Below, in pieces: positions 50,557-59,822 of a DNA stretch of 64,000 bases (the stretch's first letter is position 1; each line of letters opens with the position of its first letter). The DNA is from Halioxenophilus aromaticivorans. GTDB lineage: Bacteria; Pseudomonadota; Gammaproteobacteria; Pseudomonadales; Cellvibrionaceae. Both the position numbers and the translations under genes were made by a program. The notes beneath the pieces were generated by a model that did not search any database, was not told the origin of the DNA, and was given only the letters and a program-made list of their open reading frames with translations. The stretch covers positions 3,472,001 to 3,536,000 of the forward strand of contig NZ_AP031496.1 of NCBI RefSeq assembly GCF_042850945.1. Reading direction: 5' to 3'.

Positions 50557-51867
50557 CTAATCTTCGCCTGACTTTTTTTCTAAATCGTTGTCTGAATTGC
50601 TGTCTGTATCTTGGTTTTCACTGCCTGATACAGAATAGTTTATGGCAACCTGGCGCGTTTGTTGGAATTCCGCCAAGGTTTTCCCACTCATTTGCGCATA
50701 GACATCTAAATTACTTAAGCCTAATACCGCGGCCAGTTTTTCCAAACTAAAGAATATGACGCCATAGTGTATCAAACCAATCCAATCACGGGCTTGCAGC
50801 AAGTCTTGCTCCGCTTGGGTTAAGGCAAATTCTTGGTAAAGCGACTCAGGCTCGCTGATAAACCGGTGACGATGGTTAGGCTCTATCAACCGATGTAAAA
50901 AGTCGTTTATTCGATAGGCCTTATGAGCGCGCTCCAGAGTGAACGGATGGGTACCGGGAATTTCATCTACCCCCGCCAATTGCCGTTCAATAAATTGCCG
51001 GTGTTGCTGCGACGTGTCCGCCAGTGGGCTAGGTTGGTTCTCGTAAATAACCGTGGCGATATTGGTCATTGATGGCAAGTGGGTTTGCCGGTGCACACAG
51101 GCCACTTGAGACGACAAAGCACCGCGCATTATCAGCCACATTATGATCTCAGCGCCTTCCATGCCGGCCAGCTCTGCGTATTCGGCGTGGGTGTATTGCG
51201 TCAGTGCTTCAGGGTCGTGTTGCAAGGCATCCAAAAACTGCTCGTCCCATTGCGGATTGTTAAAACCGCAACGCTCACCGTGCACCTGGTGCGATAGTCC
51301 GCCGGTGGCTACCAAGGCCACGCTGATATCCTCCGGAAAACTTTCTATGGCTCGGCGCAACGCCTTACCCAATTTAAAGCAGCGTTTGGCGGTGGGAATG
51401 GGAAACTGCAACACGCCCACCTGCAATGGCACTATGGCACCAGACCAAGTATTGCCACGATCAGTCATCATCGATAATGGCGAAAACAAGCCGTGATCGA
51501 TGGGCTTTTTTTGGTAAAACGAGATATCGAATTCGTCGGCAAACAGCGACTTGCCGATGTGCCGAGACAATTCCGCATGGCCTGATACCGGGGGATGCTG
51601 CCGCGCACCGCCGCCCTCATCTGCGGTCACGTATTCATCGTCCACCCCCAGCACAAAGGGCGAGTAGTGGTCGAGAAAGAACGACGTAATATGATCGTTA
51701 TAAATAAAAAATAATACGTCGGGCTGTTTTTTTGCTAACCAATCGTTGATCGGCTGAAACATTTTGAAAACCTCAGCCCAGGCTGGGTCCTCGATGGTTT
51801 TGGTATCTTTTGCAAAACCAATGGTGGGCGTGTGAGAGGCAGCGATACCACCTATAATCTTTGCCAT
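50557..51867 (-). CDS. galA: Gallate dioxygenase (fused LigA-LigB type extradiol)
   Basis: A 436-aa fused protein: a LigB-type catalytic domain (residues about 1-280) plus a LigA-like C-terminal domain. The ligands known in DesB/GalA are found at matching places: His12 (ASHTPTIG), His59 (YNDHITSF) and Glu240 (GMEGAE), with active-site His125 and His193 (GGLSHQVHG). It closely resembles Pseudomonas GalA from memory. It opens the ring of gallate between C4 and C5 with Fe(II) and oxygen, giving 4-oxalomesaconate. No tautomerase, hydratase or aldolase of the pathway lies in view. It follows the MFS gene by 14 bases. Confidence 0.9.
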   Translation of the reverse strand: MAKIIGGIAASHTPTIGFAKDTKTIEDPAWAEVFKMFQPINDWLAKKQPDVLFFIYNDHITSFFLDHYSPFVLGVDDEYVTADEGGGARQHPPVSGHAELSRHIGKSLFADEFDISFYQKKPIDHGLFSPLSMMTDRGNTWSGAIVPLQVGVLQFPIPTAKRCFKLGKALRRAIESFPEDISVALVATGGLSHQVHGERCGFNNPQWDEQFLDALQHDPEALTQYTHAEYAELAGMEGAEIIMWLIMRGALSSQVACVHRQTHLPSMTNIATVIYENQPSPLADTSQQHRQFIERQLAGVDEIPGTHPFTLERAHKAYRINDFLHRLIEPNHRHRFISEPESLYQEFALTQAEQDLLQARDWIGLIHYGVIFFSLEKLAAVLGLSNLDVYAQMSGKTLAEFQQTRQVAINYSVSGSENQDTDSNSDNDLEKKSGED

Positions 51868-51881
51868 TAGTGCTTACTCAA

Positions 51882-53180
51882 TTATTGGATGGATGAATTA
51901 GAAAATTGCGAAACAGCCAAGGCCGCTACCACCAGGGGCACAGCAAATATTACAAAGGTCCAGCCTACGGATAACCCCGTGGCCAAAATAAAGCCCGCTG
52001 CGGTGGGGCCAACAATGGCGCCAACACGGCCTGCCCCAATAGCCCAACCAACGCCGGTGGTGCGAATTTCTGTGGGGTACAAGCGCGCAGCCACGGCGTA
52101 TAAACCTGTGAATCCGCCCTGCACAAAAAACATCAGAAAAAAGATTAAAACTAGAATCGAAACAACCGAAACCGAGGCATTGCCATAGGCCACACTCATA
52201 ACCGCGCCGGCTATAAAGAAGGCAAATATCAGTCGTTTTAAGCCGAGCTTTTCCGATAAATAACCAAGGCTTACAGAGCCAAAAAAAGCCCCTAAATTAA
52301 GTGCAATGCCGGCGTACATCGCTTTCTCTAGCGGTAGGCCCGCCTCCACTGCCAACTTAACCACCCAACTGAACAGAAAATAGAGCGTGGCAAAGCTCAT
52401 CATAAACGCCAGCCACAACACCGCCGTGGCGGATTTTAGCTCACCCACAAACAGCGCTTTAAGGCCGCTACTGGCTTGTGCAGCCTGGGACTTTTGTGGC
52501 AGTGTCTGCCAGGGTGGCCGGCCAAGCTCAAGTAAAATGCGATTGATTTTTACCAAGGCGTTGGCGGGCTGTTTACCCAACAAAAACGCCAGGGATTCAG
52601 GCAGAGCAAAAAACACCAGGGGCACAGCCACCAGGGAAATAACTCCAGCAAATATAAATAAAGGACGCCAGCCGTAAACCGGCAGCATCCATGCGGCAAC
52701 AAAACCCGCAATAATTGCACCGATTGGGTAAGCAGCATGCAAGGTTAAAATTGCAATGTTGCGGTGTTTCTCCGGTGCATACTCTGAAACCATAGCCGTG
52801 AGGCTGGCCAGCATTGAACCAATGCCGATGCCGGCAATAAGCCGAATGGTGGCCAACTCATACACGCTGTCAACCAGCGCCGTGGCGAGCATACCAACAG
52901 CGATCACTGCGATACTCGCTAAAATCATTTTGCGCCGGCCAATTTTATCGGTGTAAGGCGAAATAAAAACCGCCCCAATGGCCATACCAACCAGGGCGGA
53001 ACTGAAAATAATGCCCAGTCCCTGCGGGGTTATGGACCAATCCTGGGCAATCACTGGAGCGGCGAAAGAGATGGCTAAAACATCGATGCCATCTAACATA
53101 TTCAATAAAAAGCAGATAATCAGCACCCGCCACTGCAGGGCAGAGAAAGACGTATTATCCAGCGGCGAATCTTGAGACAT
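51882..53180 (-). CDS. MFS transporter, aromatic acid:H+ symporter family (GalT-like)
   Basis: A 432-aa protein with 12 predicted transmembrane helices and the AAHS signatures: NMLDGIDVLAISFAAPVI in helix 1, PYTDKIGRRKMIL between helices 2 and 3, and PTEIRTTGVGWAIGAGRVGAI in the second half. ATG 53180 is preferred over the GTG just before it. It lies between the TonB receptor and the gallate dioxygenase genes and would carry gallate or a related phenolic acid across the inner membrane. Confidence 0.88.
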   Translation of the reverse strand: MSQDSPLDNTSFSALQWRVLIICFLLNMLDGIDVLAISFAAPVIAQDWSITPQGLGIIFSSALVGMAIGAVFISPYTDKIGRRKMILASIAVIAVGMLATALVDSVYELATIRLIAGIGIGSMLASLTAMVSEYAPEKHRNIAILTLHAAYPIGAIIAGFVAAWMLPVYGWRPLFIFAGVISLVAVPLVFFALPESLAFLLGKQPANALVKINRILLELGRPPWQTLPQKSQAAQASSGLKALFVGELKSATAVLWLAFMMSFATLYFLFSWVVKLAVEAGLPLEKAMYAGIALNLGAFFGSVSLGYLSEKLGLKRLIFAFFIAGAVMSVAYGNASVSVVSILVLIFFLMFFVQGGFTGLYAVAARLYPTEIRTTGVGWAIGAGRVGAIVGPTAAGFILATGLSVGWTFVIFAVPLVVAALAVSQFSNSSIQ

Positions 53181-53240
53181 CACGCATTACTCAACATTGT
53201 CTTAGTAAAAAGAGCGGCCCATTACAGGCCGCTAAGAGAG

Positions 53241-55673
53241 TCAAAAGTGGTAAGTAAAGTTGGCGAAGATTACGCGGGGACGAGCGTAGGCCACCTCGGC
53301 GTAACCCGAACCCGAACTCAGCGAAGAGTTACCGGAGGTGATGTATTCTTCATCGGTGGCGTTATTCACTCCAAACACCATTTTCCAATCGGCATCGTAG
53401 TTTTCCAACGCAACCGACAAATCTAAGGTGGTGTAGCTGTCTAACTGCGCAATGGACGAGGTATTGGCGGCATCAAAGTAGACGGCATCGCTGTAAGTAA
53501 TATCCACCCGCGGAGACACCAGATAAGACCCCAACTCGAGGTTGTAACCAATACCGAGGTTACCTTGCAATTCTGGCGCGAAGGGCAATTGGTTACCCTG
53601 GGCAACACCGCTGGACACGGGCCGACCTGGCACTTCAATGGCCACGGCTTCATCCACACTGGTATCCAGATAACCCAAGCCACCTTCCACAATCCAAGAA
53701 TCCGATGGAATCCAAGTGAACTCCAGCTCGGCACCGTCAATGGAGGCTTTACCGGCGTTGAAGAACCACGGCGCAATAAATACCCGGTAGGTGAATTGCA
53801 GGTCGGTGTAATCTGAACTAAACACCGCACCATTAATGCGGAAATTACTGCTGACATCGGATTTAAAGCCCAGCTCGTAACTGGTGACCTCTTCCTGATT
53901 GAACAGGTGGCCGGCCTCTAGGTCTGATTCGGTGAGCGCAAAGTTAAAGGTGGAATTCCAGCCGCCACCTTTGAAGCCTTCGGAATAGCTGGCGTAGACC
54001 ATAGTAAAGTCATTGACGTCATAGCTAAGATTGGCAGAGACCGTAGTAGCCGAGAAATCGGCTTCATAGCGCTGTACCGGCAGGTACTTTGCCGTTGGGT
54101 CGGCGTAATCGAATTGATCTGGTATCGATGCTTTGGTTTCTGAGGTGTAACGCACACCCAGGGTACCGCTTAGGGCATGGTTAAAGTCGTAGGTTACCTG
54201 GCCAAAGGCTGCGTAGGATTGGTTATCGGTAATATTGTTGTCGCTGTCCAAATGGCAGCGGTTGGTGCCTTCACCACAACTGAAGCCATCGCCTTTGTCG
54301 CCCACTTGCACGCTGAGAATATCGGTGACTTCTTCCTCGTAGTAGTACAAACCCGCCACGGCTTTCAGGGAATCGCCCTGGAAGTTAAGTTGCAACTCCT
54401 GGCTGAATTGGTCGCCATCGGAGGCGAAATCGGTGTGCAAAATGGTAAATGGCGTATTGTCGGCGTCTCGCTTACCGGTCCAGGACAACTCGCGGTAGGA
54501 GGTGATGGACTTTAAGACAATACTGTCAGTGACATCCCACTCAAACTTGGCCGCAACCCCCCAGTTTTCCAACGAACTTTCGATTTCGTAGGTGCCATTG
54601 GTCTCGTAGGGGCCCGCTGCCCACTGATTGTTAATACAACTGGTATCGGTATTTTCCGCTACATAACCCCGTGGGCCACCGCCATCGGTGAGCAGACCAC
54701 TGATATCCAGGCCAGAGCCTACAGCAGTATCCACCGGTCGGCCGGGAGGCCCAGGCAGCGCAATCCAAGCGTCGCTACAGCCGGCGCCCACACTTTGGTT
54801 GGCGCCAAACCAACCGGGGTTGGCAGCCTGGCCGGTCTGGTTAACATCGGTATTGTTGTTATAGCCCGCAAATACCATGGGCGAGCCGTTTTCATCGGCT
54901 TCAGTGTAATCAAAGCTCAGCTTGGCGCTGAATGTATCCGTGGGGAAGAAATTTACCTTACCGGTAAACGTATAGTTGTCGGTATCGCCTAGGTCGGTGC
55001 CATCGGAAACCCGCTCCACATAGCCATCCTGTTGCTTAGCACCCAGTGAAAAGCGCGTTTTAACGCTGTCGGATACCGGTAAATCCACGGCACCAAATAC
55101 CTGGCGCAGGTTGTCCTCGCCCAGGCCTGCTTTAAGTGTGCCGCCAAATTCATCGCCGGGCTCGGTGGTACTTAAAAGCACGGCGCCACCAATAGTGTTG
55201 CGGCCAAATAAAGTGCCCTGGGGGCCGCGCAATACCTGCACACCGGCGATATCACGCATCTCCATGGATCCACCCACAGACTGCCCCATGTACACGTCAT
55301 CTATGTACAGACCAACGCCGGGGTCAGTATTGGCTCGCGCGCTCACCTGGCCTACACCACGAATAAACACTACAGAGGAATTGTTATTGCCGGCGAGGGG
55401 CGCATTGTTGGTGAACTGCAGGTTGGGCGTAACTTTACCGATATCGGCGGTGCTGTTGATTTGACGACGCTCCAGTCCCTCTGCGGTAAACGCAGACACC
55501 GATACCGGCACATCCTGCATGTTTTCCTCAACCTTACGGGCGGTAACAGTGACCTCCTCTAAGGTGAAACTCGACCGGCTGGCCTCCTGGCTGGCTGCCT
55601 GATGGCTAAAAGCAATCGCGGCGGATAATGCACTGACAACTGACACAAAGTAAGTGGATTTATTGGTATCCAT
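53241..55673 (-). CDS. TonB-dependent receptor of the gallate locus
   Basis: An 810-aa outer-membrane receptor from ATG 55673, preceded by GGGG; an earlier in-frame ATG exists at 55694. The signal peptide ends near SHQAASQ, then a TonB-box region LEEVTVTARKVEENMQDVPV, a plug with VQVLRGPQGTLFGRNTIGGAV, and a barrel ending in the aromatic IFANFTYHF. It belongs to the general OAR/FyuA-like family. It sits first in the operon with the transporter and the dioxygenase, suggesting TonB-driven uptake of a gallate ester, tannin-derived phenolic or iron-gallate complex. Confidence 0.9.
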   Translation of the reverse strand: MDTNKSTYFVSVVSALSAAIAFSHQAASQEASRSSFTLEEVTVTARKVEENMQDVPVSVSAFTAEGLERRQINSTADIGKVTPNLQFTNNAPLAGNNNSSVVFIRGVGQVSARANTDPGVGLYIDDVYMGQSVGGSMEMRDIAGVQVLRGPQGTLFGRNTIGGAVLLSTTEPGDEFGGTLKAGLGEDNLRQVFGAVDLPVSDSVKTRFSLGAKQQDGYVERVSDGTDLGDTDNYTFTGKVNFFPTDTFSAKLSFDYTEADENGSPMVFAGYNNNTDVNQTGQAANPGWFGANQSVGAGCSDAWIALPGPPGRPVDTAVGSGLDISGLLTDGGGPRGYVAENTDTSCINNQWAAGPYETNGTYEIESSLENWGVAAKFEWDVTDSIVLKSITSYRELSWTGKRDADNTPFTILHTDFASDGDQFSQELQLNFQGDSLKAVAGLYYYEEEVTDILSVQVGDKGDGFSCGEGTNRCHLDSDNNITDNQSYAAFGQVTYDFNHALSGTLGVRYTSETKASIPDQFDYADPTAKYLPVQRYEADFSATTVSANLSYDVNDFTMVYASYSEGFKGGGWNSTFNFALTESDLEAGHLFNQEEVTSYELGFKSDVSSNFRINGAVFSSDYTDLQFTYRVFIAPWFFNAGKASIDGAELEFTWIPSDSWIVEGGLGYLDTSVDEAVAIEVPGRPVSSGVAQGNQLPFAPELQGNLGIGYNLELGSYLVSPRVDITYSDAVYFDAANTSSIAQLDSYTTLDLSVALENYDADWKMVFGVNNATDEEYITSGNSSLSSGSGYAEVAYARPRVIFANFTYHF

Positions 55674-56026
55674 GAATAACCCCATTTTTGTCATTTATTG
55701 TGGGTGGTGGTATCAGGAGTAGAGACTGTAAACACTGCCGGCTAGTGTGGCGGTGCGCCCTACCCCCCTTGCTGTTGAGGCCTGCACTATGGTGTAAGCA
55801 CCCGCTAAGGGCCATTCACTTTTTTCAGCTTCACTGGTACTTTTTTAAAACGCCTACTGGGGTCGCTCTGGCATAAATCGACATTTATCCCGGCCAGTAC
55901 CCGCGCTTACATGCTGCCCCATAGCCGCTGCCACGGGCTCACTCCTTCCAAAGTAGGATGTTTTAAAACCCGAAAACTCCCTAGAGTCACAGGCATCCGA
56001 ATAACAAAAAACCTTGTGGCACTACC
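55674..56026. other. Divergent promoter region between TonB receptor and Sel1-repeat gene
   Basis: A 353-base gap with no coding trace. It must hold promoters for the leftward gallate operon and the rightward Sel1-repeat gene. I see no strong inverted repeat. Confidence 0.5.
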
Positions 56027-56527
56027 ATGAAATTCTGCAATCTCGCATGGGCCGTGGCAGTAGCACTGTTGCCGTACCCTACCCTGGCTGAGAAAACCAC
56101 CGAGATCACCGGTAACGAGTTAAGCTACGACTCTATGATCGGTAGCGATAAGCGAATGAAATGCCTGTACGGTTACGTTGCCTCCAAAAGCGGTGACCAC
56201 GGCGCCGCCATCGCCATCTTTGAAGATTGCATTGACCGCTGGGACGATGTTTATTCCATGATTTGGCTAGCCCAAATGCACGAGAGCGGCACCGGCGTGC
56301 CGCAATCCGACGCCAAAGCGTTTGAACTGGTCAAACGTGGCGCACAAATCGACGATGAAGCGGGTTACGGCAAGTGGGCGCGCTACCATTACGGCAAGGC
56401 TTTGTATCAGGGCCGAGGCACCACTGCAGATCCCCAAGCGGCCCTGGAACCGCTGAAAAAAGCGGCCAAGGAAGGGGTGAAAGATGCCTGCGATTTCTTA
56501 ACAGCCCACGGCTACACCTGCGATTAG
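56027..56527 (+). CDS. Secreted Sel1-repeat (TPR-like) protein
   Basis: A 166-aa protein with a signal peptide (residues about 1-21, cleavage after TLA) and about two Sel1-like repeats (DDVYSMIWLAQMHESGTGVPQS, seen as residues 71-92, and GKALYQGRGTTADPQAALEPL). Six cysteines occur after the signal; some may pair in the periplasm. Sel1 proteins are adaptors; no partner is evident. Confidence 0.8.
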   Translation: MKFCNLAWAVAVALLPYPTLAEKTTEITGNELSYDSMIGSDKRMKCLYGYVASKSGDHGAAIAIFEDCIDRWDDVYSMIWLAQMHESGTGVPQSDAKAFELVKRGAQIDDEAGYGKWARYHYGKALYQGRGTTADPQAALEPLKKAAKEGVKDACDFLTAHGYTCD

Positions 56528-56687
56528 AACCTCCCCCTACATTTGGCCCCACACAAAGATGACCTGTACTGTTCAGGAGCACCCCGCTTGTGGTTGATTT
56601 TGCCGCAATAGTTGGTGAGTAAAGCCATTGAGACCAATGTGGGTTGCTGTAGCATCACAGCGATGTGAAATACTACAGCCGGCGCCC

Positions 56688-57554
56688 ATGAACATAGAGC
56701 ACTTCTCCACCACCTGCGAAGACGGTGTTAGCCTACAAGGCGAGCTATTTATCCCTGAGCGGCCCCGCGCCGTTGTGCAATTCAGTTGCGGCACAGCAAC
56801 GCCCACCAAAGTGTATCGCCACTTTCTCTCTCACATCGCCCAGGCGGGGTTTATCTGCGCGTTATGGGATTATCGCGGCAGCGAGATTTACCAAGAGAAC
56901 CTAAGCCAGTGCCAGTACCAATACGCCGATTATGGCCGCCAAGACATGCCAGCGGTAAAGCAGTATTTAAGACAGCGGTTCCCCGAGTTGCCCCTGGTTT
57001 TGTTAGGCCACAGCGCCGGCGGCCAACAGTTTGGCTTTATGCCGGATTATTCCGGCGTTGTGGGCGCAATCAGCATCGGCGCTTCGTCGGGTTATACGGG
57101 CAATATGCCATTGTCCTACCGGCTAAAAGCCTATTGGTACTTTTACGCTTTTATGCCGGCCAGCGTCGCTTGGCGCGGCTACGTGGCGACAAAGTCACTG
57201 GGTATTATGGAGGACTTACCCACCGGCGTGGCAACACAATGGCGCGATTGGTGCAGTAAGCCAGATTATTTTTTTGATCCGCAATTCAGAGGCCAAACGC
57301 TACCGGCGGACTTATTTTGTGACATTCATTTCCCTATCCAAGTCTACTACGCCAGTGACGACACCATTGCCACGCCCCAGAATATTGATAATTTTTGGCG
57401 CCACGTACACTCCAGCGCCGGGGTAGAGATTCAGCAACTGGATTCCAAAGAGCTTAAGGTAAAACGCATCGATCACTTTGGTTATTTTAGCCGCGCACTA
57501 AAGAGCCAGTTCTGGCCGCAAATTATTGCCGACATTAACCGGTTTCTGGATTAA
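56688..57554 (+). CDS. Alpha/beta-fold hydrolase
   Basis: A 288-aa protein from ATG 56688; the frame runs 20 codons upstream without family similarity or ribosome site. The nucleophile elbow is LLGHSAGGQQ (Ser about residue 107). The candidate acid is Asp in YASDDTIATP and the His is in RIDHFGYFS. It resembles the predicted hydrolase group COG4757. It has no signal peptide. It is upstream of a GH79-like gene on the same strand, 147 bases apart, so co-transcription is uncertain. Substrate unknown. Confidence 0.82.
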   Translation: MNIEHFSTTCEDGVSLQGELFIPERPRAVVQFSCGTATPTKVYRHFLSHIAQAGFICALWDYRGSEIYQENLSQCQYQYADYGRQDMPAVKQYLRQRFPELPLVLLGHSAGGQQFGFMPDYSGVVGAISIGASSGYTGNMPLSYRLKAYWYFYAFMPASVAWRGYVATKSLGIMEDLPTGVATQWRDWCSKPDYFFDPQFRGQTLPADLFCDIHFPIQVYYASDDTIATPQNIDNFWRHVHSSAGVEIQQLDSKELKVKRIDHFGYFSRALKSQFWPQIIADINRFLD

Positions 57555-57701
57555 CAAGCGCAAATCTGCCAACACCACTTTTAGCTCCCAATTCCCCGAT
57601 TAACTGCTAAGCTTCGGCCAAGCCATTCATAAAACTGTCACCGTTTTCGTGTTTTATTGCGCCGACAGCGTTAACCTGGGCCGGGAGCCCATAGCCTTGT
57701 A

Positions 57702-59246
57702 ATGAGCGTTTCGTACTTTAAGCAGTACCCCAAGCCCTGGGCAATGCTGCTGCGTTTACGCGCCAAAAAAAAGCCTGCCCCACCCCAAAATATTTCACTT
57801 TTTTTGCAACACCAATCGCCCGTGGCTCACATTGATGAACGCTATTTGTCGTTCTCAATCGACATCTCTGTGCTGGCCGGTGGCTTTTGGTGGGAAGGTT
57901 CACTGGGAATAAAACGCGGCCTGGGTACGTTAAAAATCCCCCCATTGGAACTGGACTTAAAAAAGTTGGACAAACTGGTGCGACTGCTGGCACCGGCCTA
58001 CCTGCGGATTGGTGGCTCAGAGGCGGATAAAATACATTATTTTAATGCGCCAGATGACGAGCAAGACCCCCTCATTCTGACTCAAAAACAATGGGATAAC
58101 CTGCACAGCTTTACCAAACGCAACAACCTGCGTTTAATGTTTACCTGCAAATACGGCCTGTTTAAACGCAAGCACCACGGACGCTGGCAGGGCGACGAAT
58201 TAAGTGAGCTGTTGCGCTACAGCGCCGAACAAGGCTATGCCATTGATGTGTTCGAATTGGGTAACGAACTCAATGCCTATTGGGCATTCCATGGGCTGAT
58301 GTCTCAACCCAGAGCCATCAATTTGGCCCGAGATTACGACCGTTTCTGTGACTTAATTGCACAGTTCTACCCTAAGGCGCGAATTTGCGGCCCAGGCAGT
58401 GCGTTTTGGCCTAAATTAGGGGAAGCCATTCGTCCCATCACCAACATCACTCCCAAGTTTTTATCAAATTTAAAAACCCGCATCGACATCATCGATTGGC
58501 ATTACTACCCCTTCCAAAGCGAGCGCAGCCCGGTGCGTACCCGTGCCGCCCAGCTACACCGCATGCTAGACCCAGCCTCATTTGAAGATTTTCGCAATTT
58601 CAGCCAGCGTTTGTGCCGACTACGTGATCGCTATCAACCCCAGGCGGAGGTGTGGACCGGCGAATCTGGCTCAGCTCAATGCGGCGGCCAACCGGATTTA
58701 TCCGATCGCTGGGCATCCAGTTTTTGGTGGGCGGATCAGTTGGGCATGGGCGCACGTTGCGGCCAGAGCGCGATGGTGCGGCAATCCTTGGTGGGCGGAG
58801 ACTACGGCTTGGTAGATCGGTTAACGCTGAAACCCAGGCCAGATTACTGGGTAAGCTGGTTGTGGGGCCAAATGATGGGCCAAGCCGTGTACGCACTGGA
58901 TAGCCAGGCGCCACATTTACGAGCCTACTTACACAGCTCGAAAAGCGACAACGGTTTGGTGTTACTGTTGATCAATCTACAGGACCGTCCCGTCACGGTG
59001 GCTGGCGCATTAACGCAGTTACTGAATATTCAGCACGGATATGTGCTTACCGCTAAAAACTTGTACAGCCGCAAGGTGAGGCTGAACGATCGCAAGCTTC
59101 GCTTTAACGGCGGTAAGGTCACCCTGGATGACTTCCCAGCCATCGGCTTTACTGGGGCCATCGCCCCTTTGAGTATCAGTTTTTGGCAGTGCGACAAACC
59201 CGAAGACTTAGAGCGGGTTACGTTGCAGTCCCTGGCTCGGCACTAG
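57702..59246 (+). CDS. Heparanase-like glycoside hydrolase (GH79-type)
   Basis: A 514-aa TIM-barrel protein resembling animal heparanase. The acid/base is Glu189 in FELGNEL, and the nucleophile is Glu321 in WTGESGSA. Other shared segments are LRIGGSEAD at 101-109, DWHYYP at 265-270, WASSFWWADQLGMGAR, MVRQSLVGGDYGLVD and PDYWVSWLWGQMMG. A C-terminal beta-sandwich follows. Family members cleave beta-glucuronide links, including those in heparan sulfate. No signal peptide is visible, so the protein may act in the cytoplasm on imported oligosaccharides, or a leader may be missed. Confidence 0.82.
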   Translation: MSVSYFKQYPKPWAMLLRLRAKKKPAPPQNISLFLQHQSPVAHIDERYLSFSIDISVLAGGFWWEGSLGIKRGLGTLKIPPLELDLKKLDKLVRLLAPAYLRIGGSEADKIHYFNAPDDEQDPLILTQKQWDNLHSFTKRNNLRLMFTCKYGLFKRKHHGRWQGDELSELLRYSAEQGYAIDVFELGNELNAYWAFHGLMSQPRAINLARDYDRFCDLIAQFYPKARICGPGSAFWPKLGEAIRPITNITPKFLSNLKTRIDIIDWHYYPFQSERSPVRTRAAQLHRMLDPASFEDFRNFSQRLCRLRDRYQPQAEVWTGESGSAQCGGQPDLSDRWASSFWWADQLGMGARCGQSAMVRQSLVGGDYGLVDRLTLKPRPDYWVSWLWGQMMGQAVYALDSQAPHLRAYLHSSKSDNGLVLLLINLQDRPVTVAGALTQLLNIQHGYVLTAKNLYSRKVRLNDRKLRFNGGKVTLDDFPAIGFTGAIAPLSISFWQCDKPEDLERVTLQSLARH

Positions 59247-59298
59247 ATCAAAAACAGCACCTGATGACCACAGGCAACGTTACGATCTTATAGCGCGC

Positions 59299-59604
59299 TT
59301 AAGCGAATAGCGCCGCCAAATCTTCTTGGCTAGTGGGCCTCACAACCCGCGCTTGCTCCTGGCCATTACTGAGCAAGATCAGAGTCGGCCACAGTTTTAC
59401 GCCAAAACTGCGGCCCAAAGGTTTACCCTTACCATCGGCGATTCGTAAATGCTCTACAGGATGAGATGCCAAAGCTTCAGCTATGGCAGGCTGGGCAGCT
59501 TGGCAATGGCCACACCAGGGCGCACCAAACTCCAACAACAGTAGCCCGCCGGTGGCGGATACCTGTTCTAAGCTAGGTGCATCTTCTCGGTAATCGATAT
59601 CCAT
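59299..59604 (-). CDS. Thioredoxin-family protein
   Basis: A 101-aa thioredoxin-fold protein with the redox motif WCGHC (residues 30-34) and the cis-Pro region LWPTLILL. CGHC is more oxidising than the CGPC of thioredoxin and is typical of disulfide-isomerase-like members. AGGAG lies before ATG 59604. It has no signal peptide, so it is cytoplasmic. The partner is unknown. Confidence 0.88.
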   Translation of the reverse strand: MDIDYREDAPSLEQVSATGGLLLLEFGAPWCGHCQAAQPAIAEALASHPVEHLRIADGKGKPLGRSFGVKLWPTLILLSNGQEQARVVRPTSQEDLAALFA

Positions 59605-59822
59605 GGCAAAACACTCCTACGATTTTCTGTTCTTGTTGTCGCTCATTGTTTTTCACTCGTTGTTTTTCACTGGTATTAGGGCCAAGTTTGCACCGCCGCA
59701 CAAATTTGCCCCACGCCATTAAGGAGGTGTAGATTTAAAACGTTTAAGTAGCACCATAAGACCTACCGCCGGCCGAGTTCAAGAGAGGTACTCGACGGCT
59801 AACTGAATGAGAGACGATAACT

